Under the pieces are notes generated by a model. That model had not been told where the DNA came from. It saw only the letters and a program-made list of their open reading frames with translations, and ran no database searches. Below, one piece after another: positions 1-6,846 of a DNA stretch of 26,464 bases; the stretch's first letter is position 1, and every line of letters begins with the position of its first letter. The DNA comes from DASZQY01 sp048498575 (GTDB lineage: Bacteria; Pseudomonadota; Alphaproteobacteria; Rhizobiales; Kaistiaceae), in NCBI GenBank assembly GCA_048498575.1, contig JBEHXS010000020.1, positions 1 through 26,464 on the forward strand, in the 5' to 3' direction. Position numbers and translations under genes: made by a program.

Positions 1-108
1 ATCCGCGCCGAGCAGCATCTCTTTCACGATCTGTTTGCCACGGAAGACCAGAAAGAAGGCATGGCGGCCTTCATTGCCAGGCGGCCGGCGGCCTTCCGCC
101 ACCGCTGA
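1..108 (+). CDS. Enoyl-CoA hydratase, C-terminal fragment (5' end outside window)
   Basis: Frame 1 is open from the first base to a TGA at 106-108 and gives 35 residues. The sequence, with an LFHDLFATEDQKEGM stretch and an ending RRPAAFRHR, resembles the C-terminal helix of crotonase-family enoyl-CoA hydratases, where the ATEDQKEGM segment is characteristic. The enzyme would hydrate trans-2-enoyl-CoA in fatty-acid beta-oxidation; its active site lies outside the window. An enoyl-CoA hydratase next to rpsT and dnaA is a familiar arrangement in Hyphomicrobiales, which supports the call. Another crotonase subfamily member cannot be excluded from this short piece. Confidence 0.7.
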   Translation: MRAEQHLFHDLFATEDQKEGMAAFIARRPAAFRHR

Positions 109-122
109 GGCGCCGCAGAGCG

Positions 123-151
123 TTGACCCGAACCGCCGGTCAGCCTATAAG
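123..151 (+). promoter_or_regulatory. Sigma-70-type promoter of rpsT
   Basis: A -35 element TTGACC (123-128) and a -10 element TATAAG (146-151) are separated by exactly 17 bases. Each matches the consensus at five of six positions. Transcription would start near 158, giving a leader of about 55 bases before the rpsT start codon. This is the best promoter match in the window and suits a strongly expressed ribosomal-protein gene. Confidence 0.7.
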
Positions 152-164
152 CCCGGCCAATTTC

Positions 165-182
165 GGGCGGCTACGGCCGCCC
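165..182 (+). other. Stem-loop in the rpsT leader
   Basis: GGGCGGC (165-171) pairs perfectly with GCCGCCC (176-182) around a TACG loop closed by C-G, which is a UNCG-type stable tetraloop. It lies between the predicted rpsT transcription start and its ribosome binding site (AGGAAG, 201-206). No T tract follows, so it does not look like a terminator. It could stabilise the 5' end of the transcript or take part in S20 autoregulation; that role is inference. Confidence 0.5.
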
Positions 183-212
183 GTCCTTTGATCGGATTTC
201 AGGAAGCAACCC

Positions 213-482
213 ATGGCCAACACATCGTCCGCCCGCAAAGCCGCGCGCAAGATCACGCACCGGGCAAAGGTCAACGGCGAGCGCATCACGCGCGTGCGCT
301 CGTACGTGCGCAAGGTCGACGAGGCGCTCGCCTCAGGCGACAAGGCGGCAGCGGAGGCAGCGCTCAAGGCAGCGCAGCCGGAGCTGATGCGCGCCGCGTC
401 GAAAGGCGTGCTGCCGAAGAAGACTGCAGCTCGCAAGGTGTCGCGTCTTGCACACCGCGTGAAGGCAGTCGCCGCGAAGTAG
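213..482 (+). CDS. rpsT: 30S ribosomal protein S20
   Basis: This encodes 89 residues, the normal length for bS20, a primary 16S rRNA binding protein of the small subunit. The N-terminus MANTSSARKAARK and the Lys/Arg/Ala-rich helical composition are typical: S20 is a three-helix bundle, and the region near residues 65-80 (GVLPKKTAARKVSRLAHRV) matches the conserved C-terminal RNA-binding segment. AGGAAG at 201-206 is well placed as a ribosome binding site and fixes the start at 213. The gene has its own promoter upstream and an intrinsic terminator downstream, so it is a monocistronic unit. rpsT just before dnaA is a common alphaproteobacterial arrangement. Confidence 0.96.
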   Translation: MANTSSARKAARKITHRAKVNGERITRVRSYVRKVDEALASGDKAAAEAALKAAQPELMRAASKGVLPKKTAARKVSRLAHRVKAVAAK

Positions 483-524
483 CGCACGCTGCGCGCATCG
501 AAGGCAGTGGAATCTTTCTGAATG

Positions 525-549
525 GCCCGGCAATTTTGCCGGGCTTTTT
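525..549 (+). terminator. Rho-independent terminator of rpsT
   Basis: The arms GCCCGGCAA (525-533) and TTGCCGGGC (536-544) are perfectly complementary and are followed directly by TTTTT (545-549). The hairpin lies about 40 bases after the rpsT stop codon, in the right orientation. Confidence 0.9.
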
Positions 550-1169
550 CGTTTGGCGTCTAAGATGCGCAACGCCGCATCGAACGCAGTAGCGCGAGTC
601 GCCCGCGCGAGCCAAACCTCGCATCCATTCCCGTTTTGATTCAATGCGATGGAAGCATGTATGCGACGGAGCGATGACGCTCCGCCGGATTCATGGTGAG
701 TCAATCGTTACCGCGTGAAAAAAATTTAGGTCCCTCTGCTTCGAACATGAGTCGCCCGGTAGAGAAAACGAAGGGCGTGACTCCGCAACGACTTATCCAC
801 CGGTCTCCCACAGTCGTGGCAAAATGAATCACAGGGCGCGCGCGCGCTGCAATCGCCGCTCGCATGGTGAAGGCATTGCGTCGCCCCGAGTCGGTGTCTA
901 GCTTTCTTTCCAGCGGCGCCACCAAGAAGAAGCAGGCATGGGGCGTCGCTAACAGGTGTGGCCGGTGTCGGCGTGTCGGCGGCGTTCCCGTCAATGACAT
1001 GTCGCACCATCCAGATGCGGGTTCATCTTTGCTGGTCATGACGTCATTCCGCGTTTTTGCGGAGGCGTGAATTATTGCCTCGGGCACAAATCCCCGGGGG
1101 AATCACACATAGCGTTTGATTGCGACGCATGACGCGCGGCGGGCGGGTCATGTGCGTGAGGGGCCATCT
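550..1169. other. Non-coding region upstream of the rhodanese-dnaA genes; candidate dnaA control or origin region
   Basis: No convincing gene is seen in these 620 bases. The open frames on either strand lack ribosome binding sites and recognisable protein character. Eight GANTC sites start at 596, 688, 698, 749, 779, 826, 888 and 1100, six of them within 688-892. The 10-mer GAGTCGCCCG occurs at 596-605 and 749-758. An imperfect inverted repeat pairs GAGTC-GCCC (749-757) with GGGC-GT-GACTC (773-783), just before a DnaA-box-like site at 793-801. A short AT-rich run lies at 717-728. CCGC/GCGG flanks a short loop at 1049-1062, and CCCCGGGG lies at 1092-1099. Alphaproteobacterial origins and dnaA promoters can carry GANTC and DnaA sites, but one box is thin evidence for an origin. 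Confidence 0.45.
793..801 (+). promoter_or_regulatory. DnaA-box-like nonamer
   Basis: TTATCCACC differs from the consensus TTATCCACA only at the last base. It lies next to the GANTC-bearing inverted repeat at 749-783 and upstream of dnaA. It could serve DnaA autoregulation or origin function. I saw no second close match in this region by eye. Confidence 0.45.
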
Positions 1170-1616
1170 ATGTCTTCAGCAATGCCCGGCGGTTACGCCG
1201 GAGATATCAGCGCGCAACAAGCGTGGGACGAATTGGAGAAGTCGCCCAAGGCGACTCTCGTCGACGTGCGGACGGCGGCCGAGTGGGCCTACGTCGGCGT
1301 GCCGGTCATCTCGTCCCTCGGCAAGCAGACGGTGCTCGTCGAGTGGGACGAGTTTCCGTCCGGCGAACTGGTGCCCGATTTCATCGGCCGCCTGAAAGCC
1401 GAACTCGGCAAGCTCGGCGTCGGCAACGACGCCCCGCTGTATTTTATCTGCCGCTCGGGCAACCGAAGCCGGCAGGCGGCAATCCAGGCCACGGCGGCCG
1501 GGTACGCCAATTCCTACAACATTACAGGCGGTTTCGAGGGGCGGCTCGACGGCGAGCGGCACCGGGGAACGGCCGAAAGCTGGAAAGGAGCAGGGCTGCC
1601 TTGGGTGCAGTCATGA
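1170..1616 (+). CDS. Rhodanese-like domain protein
   Basis: This is a 148-residue single-domain rhodanese. After DISAQQAWDELE comes the CH2A-like segment LVDVRTAAEW, and the active-site loop is CRSGNRSRQAA with the catalytic Cys at about residue 95. The following GYANSYNITGGFEG stretch is also typical. Such proteins carry a persulfide on the Cys and transfer sulfane sulfur; the acceptor here is unknown. The start at 1170 is chosen because GAGGGG (1158-1163) lies 6 bases upstream; an in-frame ATG at 1116 lacks this. The stop codon (1614-1616) overlaps an ATG in the dnaA frame at 1613, so dnaA is probably in the same transcript. A rhodanese gene before dnaA recurs in Hyphomicrobiales. Confidence 0.88.
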   Translation: MSSAMPGGYAGDISAQQAWDELEKSPKATLVDVRTAAEWAYVGVPVISSLGKQTVLVEWDEFPSGELVPDFIGRLKAELGKLGVGNDAPLYFICRSGNRSRQAAIQATAAGYANSYNITGGFEGRLDGERHRGTAESWKGAGLPWVQS

Positions 1617-1675
1617 ACGCGGCAGCGGCGCCGTCGTTCAGGTTCGATGCGGCAGTGAGCGGTGGGACGGACAAC

Positions 1676-1683
1676 GAGGAGGG
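1676..1683 (+). promoter_or_regulatory. Ribosome binding site that decides the dnaA start
   Basis: GAGGAGGG lies 7 bases before the ATG at 1691. The alternative in-frame ATG at 1613, which overlaps the rhodanese stop, has only GGAG about 20 bases upstream. The site therefore favours 1691, although coupled initiation at 1613 would add 26 residues of unconserved-looking sequence. Confidence 0.65.
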
Positions 1684-1690
1684 CAAACGG

Positions 1691-3163
1691 ATGGCAGGGG
1701 TACAGGCGGTGACCGAACGGCCGACCGACGAGCAGTGGCAGCGCGTCAAGGCGCGGCTGAGAACTGAACTCGGCGAAGACATCTTCGGCAGCTGGTTTGG
1801 GCGAGTTGAATTCGAGGATGCCGACGTCAGCTCGGTCTATCTCTCCGTTCCGACGCGCTTTCTGAAATCGTGGATTTCGTCCCATTACGGCGAGCGGCTG
1901 CTCACGTTGTGGAACGGCGAACGCAAGGGCGTGGCGCGCATCGAACTCATCGTGCGCGGCGCGACGCGGCCGAGAGCCGTGACGCCGGAGAAGACCGACG
2001 AAACGCCGTCGATGCAGGTGGCGATCGCCGCCAGCAACAATATGGTGCCGCTGCGGCGGGGTTCGGAGGCCGAGATCGCGGCTTCGGGAACCTCGGGCAA
2101 CGGCAGCGGCAGCCTCGGCGGCTCGCCCGTCGATCCGCGCTACACCTTCGACACGTTCTGCGAGGGGGCGGCCAACCGGGTTGCCTTCGCCGCCGCCAAG
2201 GCGGTAGCCGAGTCGATGGCCGGCCGGCCAACGCCGTTCAATCCGCTCTACATCCATGCCGGCGTCGGGCGCGGCAAGACGCACCTGCTCCATGCCATCA
2301 CCCGCGCCGCGCGGGCGGCGCGGCCCGGCCGCAATGTCGTCTACCTCACGGCCGAGCACTTCATGTTCCGCTTCGTTGCGGCCCTGCGCTCGCACACCGC
2401 GATCCCGTTCAAGGAATCGCTCCGCGAGATCGACCTTCTGCTCATCGACGACATGCAGTTTCTGCAGGGCAAGTCGGTGCAGCAGGAATTCTGCCACATG
2501 CTCAACCAGCTCATCGACGGCGCCCGCCAGGTAGTGGTCGCCGCCGACCGGCCGCCGGCCGAACTCGAGACGCTGGACGAGCGCGTGCGTTCGCGGCTCA
2601 GGGGCGGCGTCGCCTTCGAGATCGGCGCGCCCGACCTCCAGCTCCGCCGCGAAATTCTGCGCGCCCGCTACCAGGTAGCCTCGGCGCAGAACCCCGGCCT
2701 CGATATTCCGGAGAGCATTCTGGAGTATGTGGCGCAATCGGTTCTGTCCAACGGCCGCGACCTCGAGGGGGCGCTGAACCGCCTCGTCGCCCAGTGGCAG
2801 TTCACGCGCCAGCCGGTAACGCTGGTCTCGGCCGAAATCACGCTCCGCGATCTCGTCGGGGCGCGCGAGCCGCGGCGCGTGCGCATCGAGGACATCCAGC
2901 GGGTGGTGTCGCGTCACTACAACGTGTCGAAGGCTGACCTGTTGTCCGCCCGGCGCACGCGCACGATCGTCAGGCCGCGGCAGATCGCCATGTATCTCGC
3001 CAAGGTGCTGACGCCGCGCTCGCTGCCCGAGATCGGACGGCGCTTCGGCGGCCGCGACCACACCACGGTGCTGCACGCGGTACGCAAGATCGAAGGCCTG
3101 GTGGAAGGCGACAGCGTGCTCAAGGAGGAGATTGAGCTCCTGAAGCGCATGATCGACGAATAG
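1691..3163 (+). CDS. dnaA: Chromosomal replication initiator protein DnaA
   Basis: This encodes 490 residues, close to the usual size in Hyphomicrobiales. Domain I begins at EQWQRVKARLRTELGEDIFGSWF (residues 10-35) and contains RFLKSWI. A low-complexity Gly/Ser linker (about 115-145) leads to the AAA+ domain III, which starts with DPRYTFDTFCEG. The Walker A motif GVGRGKTHLLHA lies near residue 190 and the Walker B motif LLLIDDMQFLQGK near 250. Domain IV ends with the DnaA-box recognition signature RFGGRDHTTVLHAV near 450. The protein binds ATP and DnaA boxes and opens the origin. The start is set by the strong ribosome binding site at 1676-1683. dnaN follows after 79 bases that hold a stem-loop. 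Confidence 0.96.
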   Translation: MAGVQAVTERPTDEQWQRVKARLRTELGEDIFGSWFGRVEFEDADVSSVYLSVPTRFLKSWISSHYGERLLTLWNGERKGVARIELIVRGATRPRAVTPEKTDETPSMQVAIAASNNMVPLRRGSEAEIAASGTSGNGSGSLGGSPVDPRYTFDTFCEGAANRVAFAAAKAVAESMAGRPTPFNPLYIHAGVGRGKTHLLHAITRAARAARPGRNVVYLTAEHFMFRFVAALRSHTAIPFKESLREIDLLLIDDMQFLQGKSVQQEFCHMLNQLIDGARQVVVAADRPPAELETLDERVRSRLRGGVAFEIGAPDLQLRREILRARYQVASAQNPGLDIPESILEYVAQSVLSNGRDLEGALNRLVAQWQFTRQPVTLVSAEITLRDLVGAREPRRVRIEDIQRVVSRHYNVSKADLLSARRTRTIVRPRQIAMYLAKVLTPRSLPEIGRRFGGRDHTTVLHAVRKIEGLVEGDSVLKEEIELLKRMIDE

Positions 3164-3176
3164 CCTTGCCAACGGC

Positions 3177-3208
3177 GCCCCGGCCCGCCAATTTCAGCGG
3201 TCCGGGGC
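3177..3208 (+). terminator. Stem-loop between dnaA and dnaN (terminator or attenuator)
   Basis: GCCCCGG-C-CCGC (3177-3188) pairs with GCGG-T-CCGGGGC (3197-3208), which gives 11 base pairs with one mismatch and an 8-base loop. A moderately T-rich stretch (TGTTTGTCCGTC) follows. It begins 14 bases after the dnaA stop and ends 34 bases before dnaN. The weak T tract suggests partial termination, which would uncouple dnaA and dnaN levels. Confidence 0.5.
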
Positions 3209-3242
3209 CATGTTTGTCCGTCTTCAGTAGGGTGGGTTTCCC

Positions 3243-4376
3243 ATGCGCGCGACCGTCGAGCGATCGCACCTTCTTCGTTCCCTGTCTCACGTCCATCGCG
3301 TGGTCGAACGGCGGAACACGATTCCGATCCTGTCCAACGTTCTCGTCCGTGCCGACGGCGGCAAGCTGACGCTGAAGGCGACCGACCTCGACCTCGAGGT
3401 CACCGAGACGGTGGCGGCCGAAGTCGGCCTGGCCGGCGCTACCACGGTCCCGGCGCACATCCTCCACGACATCGTGCGCAAGCTGCCGGACGGGGCGGAA
3501 GTCTCGCTCGACACCGGCGACGGCCAGCAGCTCGCGCTCAAATCGGGGCGCTCGCGCTTCACGCTGCAGATCCTGCCCGAGGCCGATTTTCCCGATCTCA
3601 CCACCGGCGAGTTCCCGGTGCGCTTCTCGCTGCCGGCGCTGACGCTGAAGAAGCTGATCGACCGCACCCAGTTCGCGATCTCGACGGAAGAGACGCGCTA
3701 CTACCTCAACGGCATCTACCTCCACGCCGTCACGGTCGGGAAGAAGGCGATGCTGCGCGCCGTCGCCACCGACGGCCACCGCCTGGCGCAAGCCCAGGTC
3801 GACGCGCCGGAGGGCGCCGAGAAGATGGCCGGCGTCATCGTGCCGCGCAAAGCCGTCGGCGAAATCCAGAAGCTGGTCGAGACCGGCGAGGGCAACGTCG
3901 ACATCGAGATTTCCGACACCAAGATCCGCGTCACCATTCCGGCCTCGGGCGGCAACGGCGACATCGTGCTGACCTCCAAGCTCATCGACGGCACCTTCCC
4001 CGACTACGTCCGCGTCATCCCGCAGCACAACGACAAGGTACTCAAGGTCGACAAGGCGGAGTTCGCCGATGCCGTCGACCGCGTCTCTACGATCTCGTCG
4101 GAGCGCGGCCGCGCCGTGAAAATGGCGCTCGGCGAGGGCAAGATGACGCTCTCCGTCAACAACCCCGACTCGGGCAGCGCGGTCGAGGAAGTCGGCGTCG
4201 ACTACGACTCCGACCAGATCGAGATCGGCTTCAACTCGCGCTACCTGCTCGACGTCGCCGGCCAGCTCGAAACCAAGACCGCCGAGTTCCGCTTCGCCGA
4301 TCCCGGTTCGCCGACGCTCATCCTCGACGACGGCGCCGCCGACGCGCTCTACGTCCTCATGCCGATGCGCGTATAA
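3243..4376 (+). CDS. dnaN: DNA polymerase III subunit beta (sliding clamp)
   Basis: This encodes 377 residues, within the normal range for the beta clamp. The N-terminus MRATVERSHLLRSLSHVHRVVERRNTIPILSNVLV is a close match to alphaproteobacterial DnaN. The three clamp domains follow, with TRYYLNGIYLHAV in domain II, and the C-terminus ends ALYVLMPMRV, the conserved hydrophobic tail near the peptide-binding pocket. The dimer encircles DNA and tethers polymerases. AGGGTGGG (3229-3236) is the ribosome binding site for the ATG at 3243. It ends 4 bases before the stop codon of a convergent AraC-type regulator, so the usual direct dnaN-recF linkage is broken here by about 3.3 kb of other genes. Confidence 0.96.
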   Translation: MRATVERSHLLRSLSHVHRVVERRNTIPILSNVLVRADGGKLTLKATDLDLEVTETVAAEVGLAGATTVPAHILHDIVRKLPDGAEVSLDTGDGQQLALKSGRSRFTLQILPEADFPDLTTGEFPVRFSLPALTLKKLIDRTQFAISTEETRYYLNGIYLHAVTVGKKAMLRAVATDGHRLAQAQVDAPEGAEKMAGVIVPRKAVGEIQKLVETGEGNVDIEISDTKIRVTIPASGGNGDIVLTSKLIDGTFPDYVRVIPQHNDKVLKVDKAEFADAVDRVSTISSERGRAVKMALGEGKMTLSVNNPDSGSAVEEVGVDYDSDQIEIGFNSRYLLDVAGQLETKTAEFRFADPGSPTLILDDGAADALYVLMPMRV

Positions 4377-4380
4377 CGGC

Positions 4381-5244
4381 TCATCCGGTGAAGCTCGCGC
4401 GGAACTCGCGCGGCGTCATGCCCTTCAGCGCGCGGAACATGCGGTTGAAATTGGCAAGGCTCGGATAGCCGACTTCCTCGGCGACGTGCGCGATGGGCCG
4501 GCGCGTGTTGACGAGAAGCGCACACGCCTGGCCGATGCGCAGCTCGGCGACGTAGTCGCTCACGGTGAGATGCGTGTGCCGGCGGAACAGCCGGTGGAAG
4601 CCGGACGGCGACAGCGCCGCCAGATCGGCAAGCGTGGCGATCGACACCGGCTCGCGGTAGCGGGCATGGAGATGGTCGAGCACGCGCTCGATGCGGCCGC
4701 GATCGGGCAGTTCGAGGCGCATGCGATCGGCGGCGGGACCGGCGATCGGCGCCGCGTCGCGGTCGCCGGCCAGCAGCGCCAGCACCTCCATGAGGCGGAG
4801 CAGCCGATCGGGCGGTGCGCGTCCGGGGATCGATTCGATCAGCGGCCGCGCGCGTGCGGCGGCGGCGCGCGAAAAGGCGACGCCGCGACCGGCGCGCCGG
4901 AGCAGCGACGCCACCGGCCTGAGCTCGGCGAGGCTGCCGGTGATGCTTTCGCCCCAGCCTTCCGTGAACCACATGACCAGCGCCCGGTGGGGTTCTCCCG
5001 CATCGATGCGGGCCGACGAGTTCCAGGTGTGCGGCAGGTTCGGGCCGAGCAGCACCAGGTCGCCATCCTCGTAGGCGGCAACGGAATCGCCGATATAGCG
5101 CTGGCCGCGGCTGTTCACGGTCAGCGTCAGCTCGAACTCGGGATGGTAGTGCCACTGGAAGGGGATGCCGTCGTCGAGCCGCCGGTCGAGCAGACTCCAG
5201 GAGGCGCCCTCCGGCACGGTCACCTTCTCGAAAAGCGGGCGCAT
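4381..5244 (-). CDS. AraC-family transcriptional regulator
   Basis: This encodes 287 residues. The N-terminal half (about 1-110) is a cupin-like sensor, with WHYHPEFELTLTVNSRGQRYIGD and the DLVLLGPNLPHTW motif. The C-terminal 100 residues hold two helix-turn-helix motifs: IATLADLAALSPSGFHRLFRRHTH, then IAHVAEEVGYPSLANFNRMFRALKGMTPREFR, the AraC/XylS signature. The ligand cannot be read from sequence. The gene is divergent from the DUF1479 gene across a 137-base intergenic region, the usual layout for a regulator and its target, so control of that gene is likely but inferred. It converges with dnaN with almost no spacing. Confidence 0.9.
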   Translation of the reverse strand: MRPLFEKVTVPEGASWSLLDRRLDDGIPFQWHYHPEFELTLTVNSRGQRYIGDSVAAYEDGDLVLLGPNLPHTWNSSARIDAGEPHRALVMWFTEGWGESITGSLAELRPVASLLRRAGRGVAFSRAAAARARPLIESIPGRAPPDRLLRLMEVLALLAGDRDAAPIAGPAADRMRLELPDRGRIERVLDHLHARYREPVSIATLADLAALSPSGFHRLFRRHTHLTVSDYVAELRIGQACALLVNTRRPIAHVAEEVGYPSLANFNRMFRALKGMTPREFRASFTG

Positions 5245-5381
5245 CCATCGGTCCCAATAGCTGCCGACTGCCGCAAGCTGCCTCCGTCGACGCCATTCCA
5301 GTACCAGTTCTGGCCGGGACTCGGCAACATGCCGGTGGCGGTCGGGCGTAGCCTTCCTCGGGCCAACGGGAGGAAACCAGC

Positions 5382-6626
5382 ATGATGCAGGCCGAGACCA
5401 AGCAGGAATTCGACGTCGCCGGCGACATCGTCGCCTTCAAGCGCAAGATGCGCCCACGCCACGACGTGCTGAAGCGCGCCTATGACGACGTGCGCGGCTA
5501 CGTCATGAAGGCAGCGGACAAGATCCGCACAGACAATGCCGCCGGGCGGCCGACGATCCCCGAGATCGATTTTGCCGACATCCGTGCCGGCAAGGTCAGC
5601 GACGCCACGCGCGATGCCGTCCGCCACACCGGCTGCGCCGTCGTGCGCAACGTCTTCCCGGCGACGCAGGCGAGCGAGTGGTTCGACGAGGTCGGCCGCT
5701 ATCTCGAGGCCAACGAGTACGAGAAGAAGGAGATCGAGAAGCGCAGCCTCGACAAATATTTCTCGGCGCTCAAGGCCGGCCGGCCGCAAATCTTCAACGT
5801 CTATTGGTCGAAGCCGCAAGTACTGGCGCGGCAGGACCAGAAGCTCGCCGAGACGCGCTCCTTCCTCGACCGGCTGTGGGTCAACTACGAGGGCATCTTC
5901 AACCCCGACCTCCAGTGCACCTACGCCGACCGCGTGCGCCGCCGCCAGCCCGGCGACAAGACGCTGGGCCTGTCGCCGCACATGGACGCCGGCACGGTCG
6001 AGCGCTGGATCGATCCGGGCTACCAGAGCGTCTACGAGAAGGTCTTCGCCGGCGACTGGCGCGGCTACAATCCGTTCGATGCGCGCCATCGCCTCGAGAC
6101 GCGCGAGATCCCCTCGCCCGCCGTCGCTTCCGTCTTCCGTACCTACCAGGGCTGGACGGCGCTCACCCGGCAGGGACCGAAGGACGGGACGCTCCGCGTC
6201 ATCCCGATCGCCGAGGGCATCTCCTACGTGCTGCTCCGCGCACTGCAGGACGACGTGCCGGAGGACGACCTCTGCGGCGCGGCACCCGGGCGCGCGCTCG
6301 GCGTCCGGCCCGAGTGGCACGCCGACATGATGGCCGGCACCGTCTCGATCCCCGAGGTCAATCCGGGCGACACCGTGTGGTGGCATACCGACATCTGCCA
6401 CTCGGTCGCCGACGAGCACGCCGGCAAGGAATACGCCTCGGTCATCTACATCGGCTCGGCGCCGGACTGCGCCAAGAACCGCGCCTACCTGCCCGGTCAG
6501 AAGGCGGCCTTCCTCGACGGCCGCTCGCCGCCGGATTTCGCGCCGATGAATTTTGAGGTCGATTTCAAGGGCCGCGCCACGGAGAAGGACCTCACCGAGC
6601 TCGGCCGGAAGCAGATGGGCTTCTAG
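5382..6626 (+). CDS. DUF1479 (YbiU-type) protein, probable Fe(II)/2-oxoglutarate oxygenase fold
   Basis: This encodes 414 residues, the normal size for DUF1479 proteins. Recognisable segments include RHTGCAVVRNVFP, the LSPHMDAGTVERWIDPGYQ block and NPGDTVWWHTDICHSVADEH. His200 and Asp202 (HMD) with a distal His (His335 or His340 in HTDICH) have the spacing of the HxD...H iron triad of non-haem oxygenases. The substrate is unknown. GGGAGG (5368-5373) lies 8 bases before the ATG at 5382; a second ATG follows immediately at 5385. It is divergent from the AraC-type gene, its probable regulator. No signal peptide is visible, so it is expected in the cytoplasm. Confidence 0.85.
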   Translation: MMQAETKQEFDVAGDIVAFKRKMRPRHDVLKRAYDDVRGYVMKAADKIRTDNAAGRPTIPEIDFADIRAGKVSDATRDAVRHTGCAVVRNVFPATQASEWFDEVGRYLEANEYEKKEIEKRSLDKYFSALKAGRPQIFNVYWSKPQVLARQDQKLAETRSFLDRLWVNYEGIFNPDLQCTYADRVRRRQPGDKTLGLSPHMDAGTVERWIDPGYQSVYEKVFAGDWRGYNPFDARHRLETREIPSPAVASVFRTYQGWTALTRQGPKDGTLRVIPIAEGISYVLLRALQDDVPEDDLCGAAPGRALGVRPEWHADMMAGTVSIPEVNPGDTVWWHTDICHSVADEHAGKEYASVIYIGSAPDCAKNRAYLPGQKAAFLDGRSPPDFAPMNFEVDFKGRATEKDLTELGRKQMGF

Positions 6627-6656
6627 GCCTCCTCCCACCTCTCCCCCGGAAAGAAG

Positions 6657-6687
6657 AAGGGCCGCCGCGGTCGCCGCGACGGCCCTT
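6657..6687 (-). terminator. Hairpin between the convergent DUF1479 and minus-strand small gene
   Basis: AAGGGCCG-C-CGCGG (6657-6670) pairs with CCGCG-A-CGGCCCTT (6674-6687) around a 3-base loop, giving 13 base pairs with one mismatch. On the minus strand it is followed by a pyrimidine-rich CTTCTTCTTTCC tail. On the plus strand the downstream sequence is not T-rich. It therefore fits best as the terminator of the minus-strand unit that contains the small peptide gene, and may also serve DUF1479 from the other side. Confidence 0.55.
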
Positions 6688-6733
6688 CCATTGTCAGTCC
6701 GCGATCACGCGCGAACCTAATACCGGTCCATCA

Positions 6734-6811
6734 CTAGCAGGAGCACGCTCCACACGTTGCGATGATCCACTCATAGGTCGCCGGCGTCCGCGGCGTGAGA
6801 CAATGAGACAC
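6734..6811 (-). CDS. Candidate 25-residue cysteine-rich peptide
   Basis: A GTG at 6811-6809 opens a 25-codon frame ending in TAG (6734-6736). The peptide begins MSHCLTPRTPATYEW and ends IIATCGACSC. It has four Cys, three of them in the last six residues as CxxCxC, and one Trp. The case for a real gene is its context: the Shine-Dalgarno complements almost the whole 16S rRNA tail with 7-base spacing, a promoter-like pair lies 6847-6875, and a strong hairpin follows the stop. I do not recognise the family. The Cys-rich end could bind metal or be a modified-peptide (RiPP) core, and it faintly recalls methanobactin cores, but no maturation enzyme is visible nearby. A leader peptide is less likely because no same-strand gene follows it before the hairpin. 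Confidence 0.45.
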   Translation of the reverse strand: MSHCLTPRTPATYEWIIATCGACSC

Positions 6812-6812
6812 T

Positions 6813-6826
6813 GGATCACCTCCTTT
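6813..6826 (-). promoter_or_regulatory. Extended Shine-Dalgarno of the small peptide gene
   Basis: On the minus strand the sequence reads AAAGGAGGTGATCC, an exact complement of the 3' end of bacterial 16S rRNA well beyond the usual four to six bases. The GGAGG core ends 7 bases before the GTG at 6811, an optimal spacing. Such a long match is rare by chance in a 66-70% GC genome. Confidence 0.6.
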
Positions 6827-6846
6827 CGTTCGTTGATGGGAATCGA

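Noticed and set aside
864..1070. 68-codon plus-strand open frame in the rpsT-rhodanese gap
   Set aside because: No ribosome binding site and no recognisable sequence; it lies within a region dense in regulatory motifs.
550..1169. Firm call of the chromosomal origin
   Set aside because: Only one near-consensus DnaA box and no long AT-rich unwinding stretch are visible. In several alphaproteobacteria the origin lies away from dnaA.
1223..1690. dnaA frame extending upstream to 1223 as a longer DnaA
   Set aside because: The upstream part overlaps the rhodanese gene and has no conserved character. A strong ribosome binding site supports 1691.
5245..5381. CCAG/CTGG half-sites between the AraC-type and DUF1479 genes as an operator
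   Set aside because: The repeats are only four bases and imperfect; no clear AraC-type direct repeat can be read.
6811..6827. 17-base match to the 3' end of 16S rRNA on the plus strand, possible rRNA remnant
   Set aside because: The similarity stops at once on both sides. The same bases on the minus strand make a correctly spaced Shine-Dalgarno, which explains them better.
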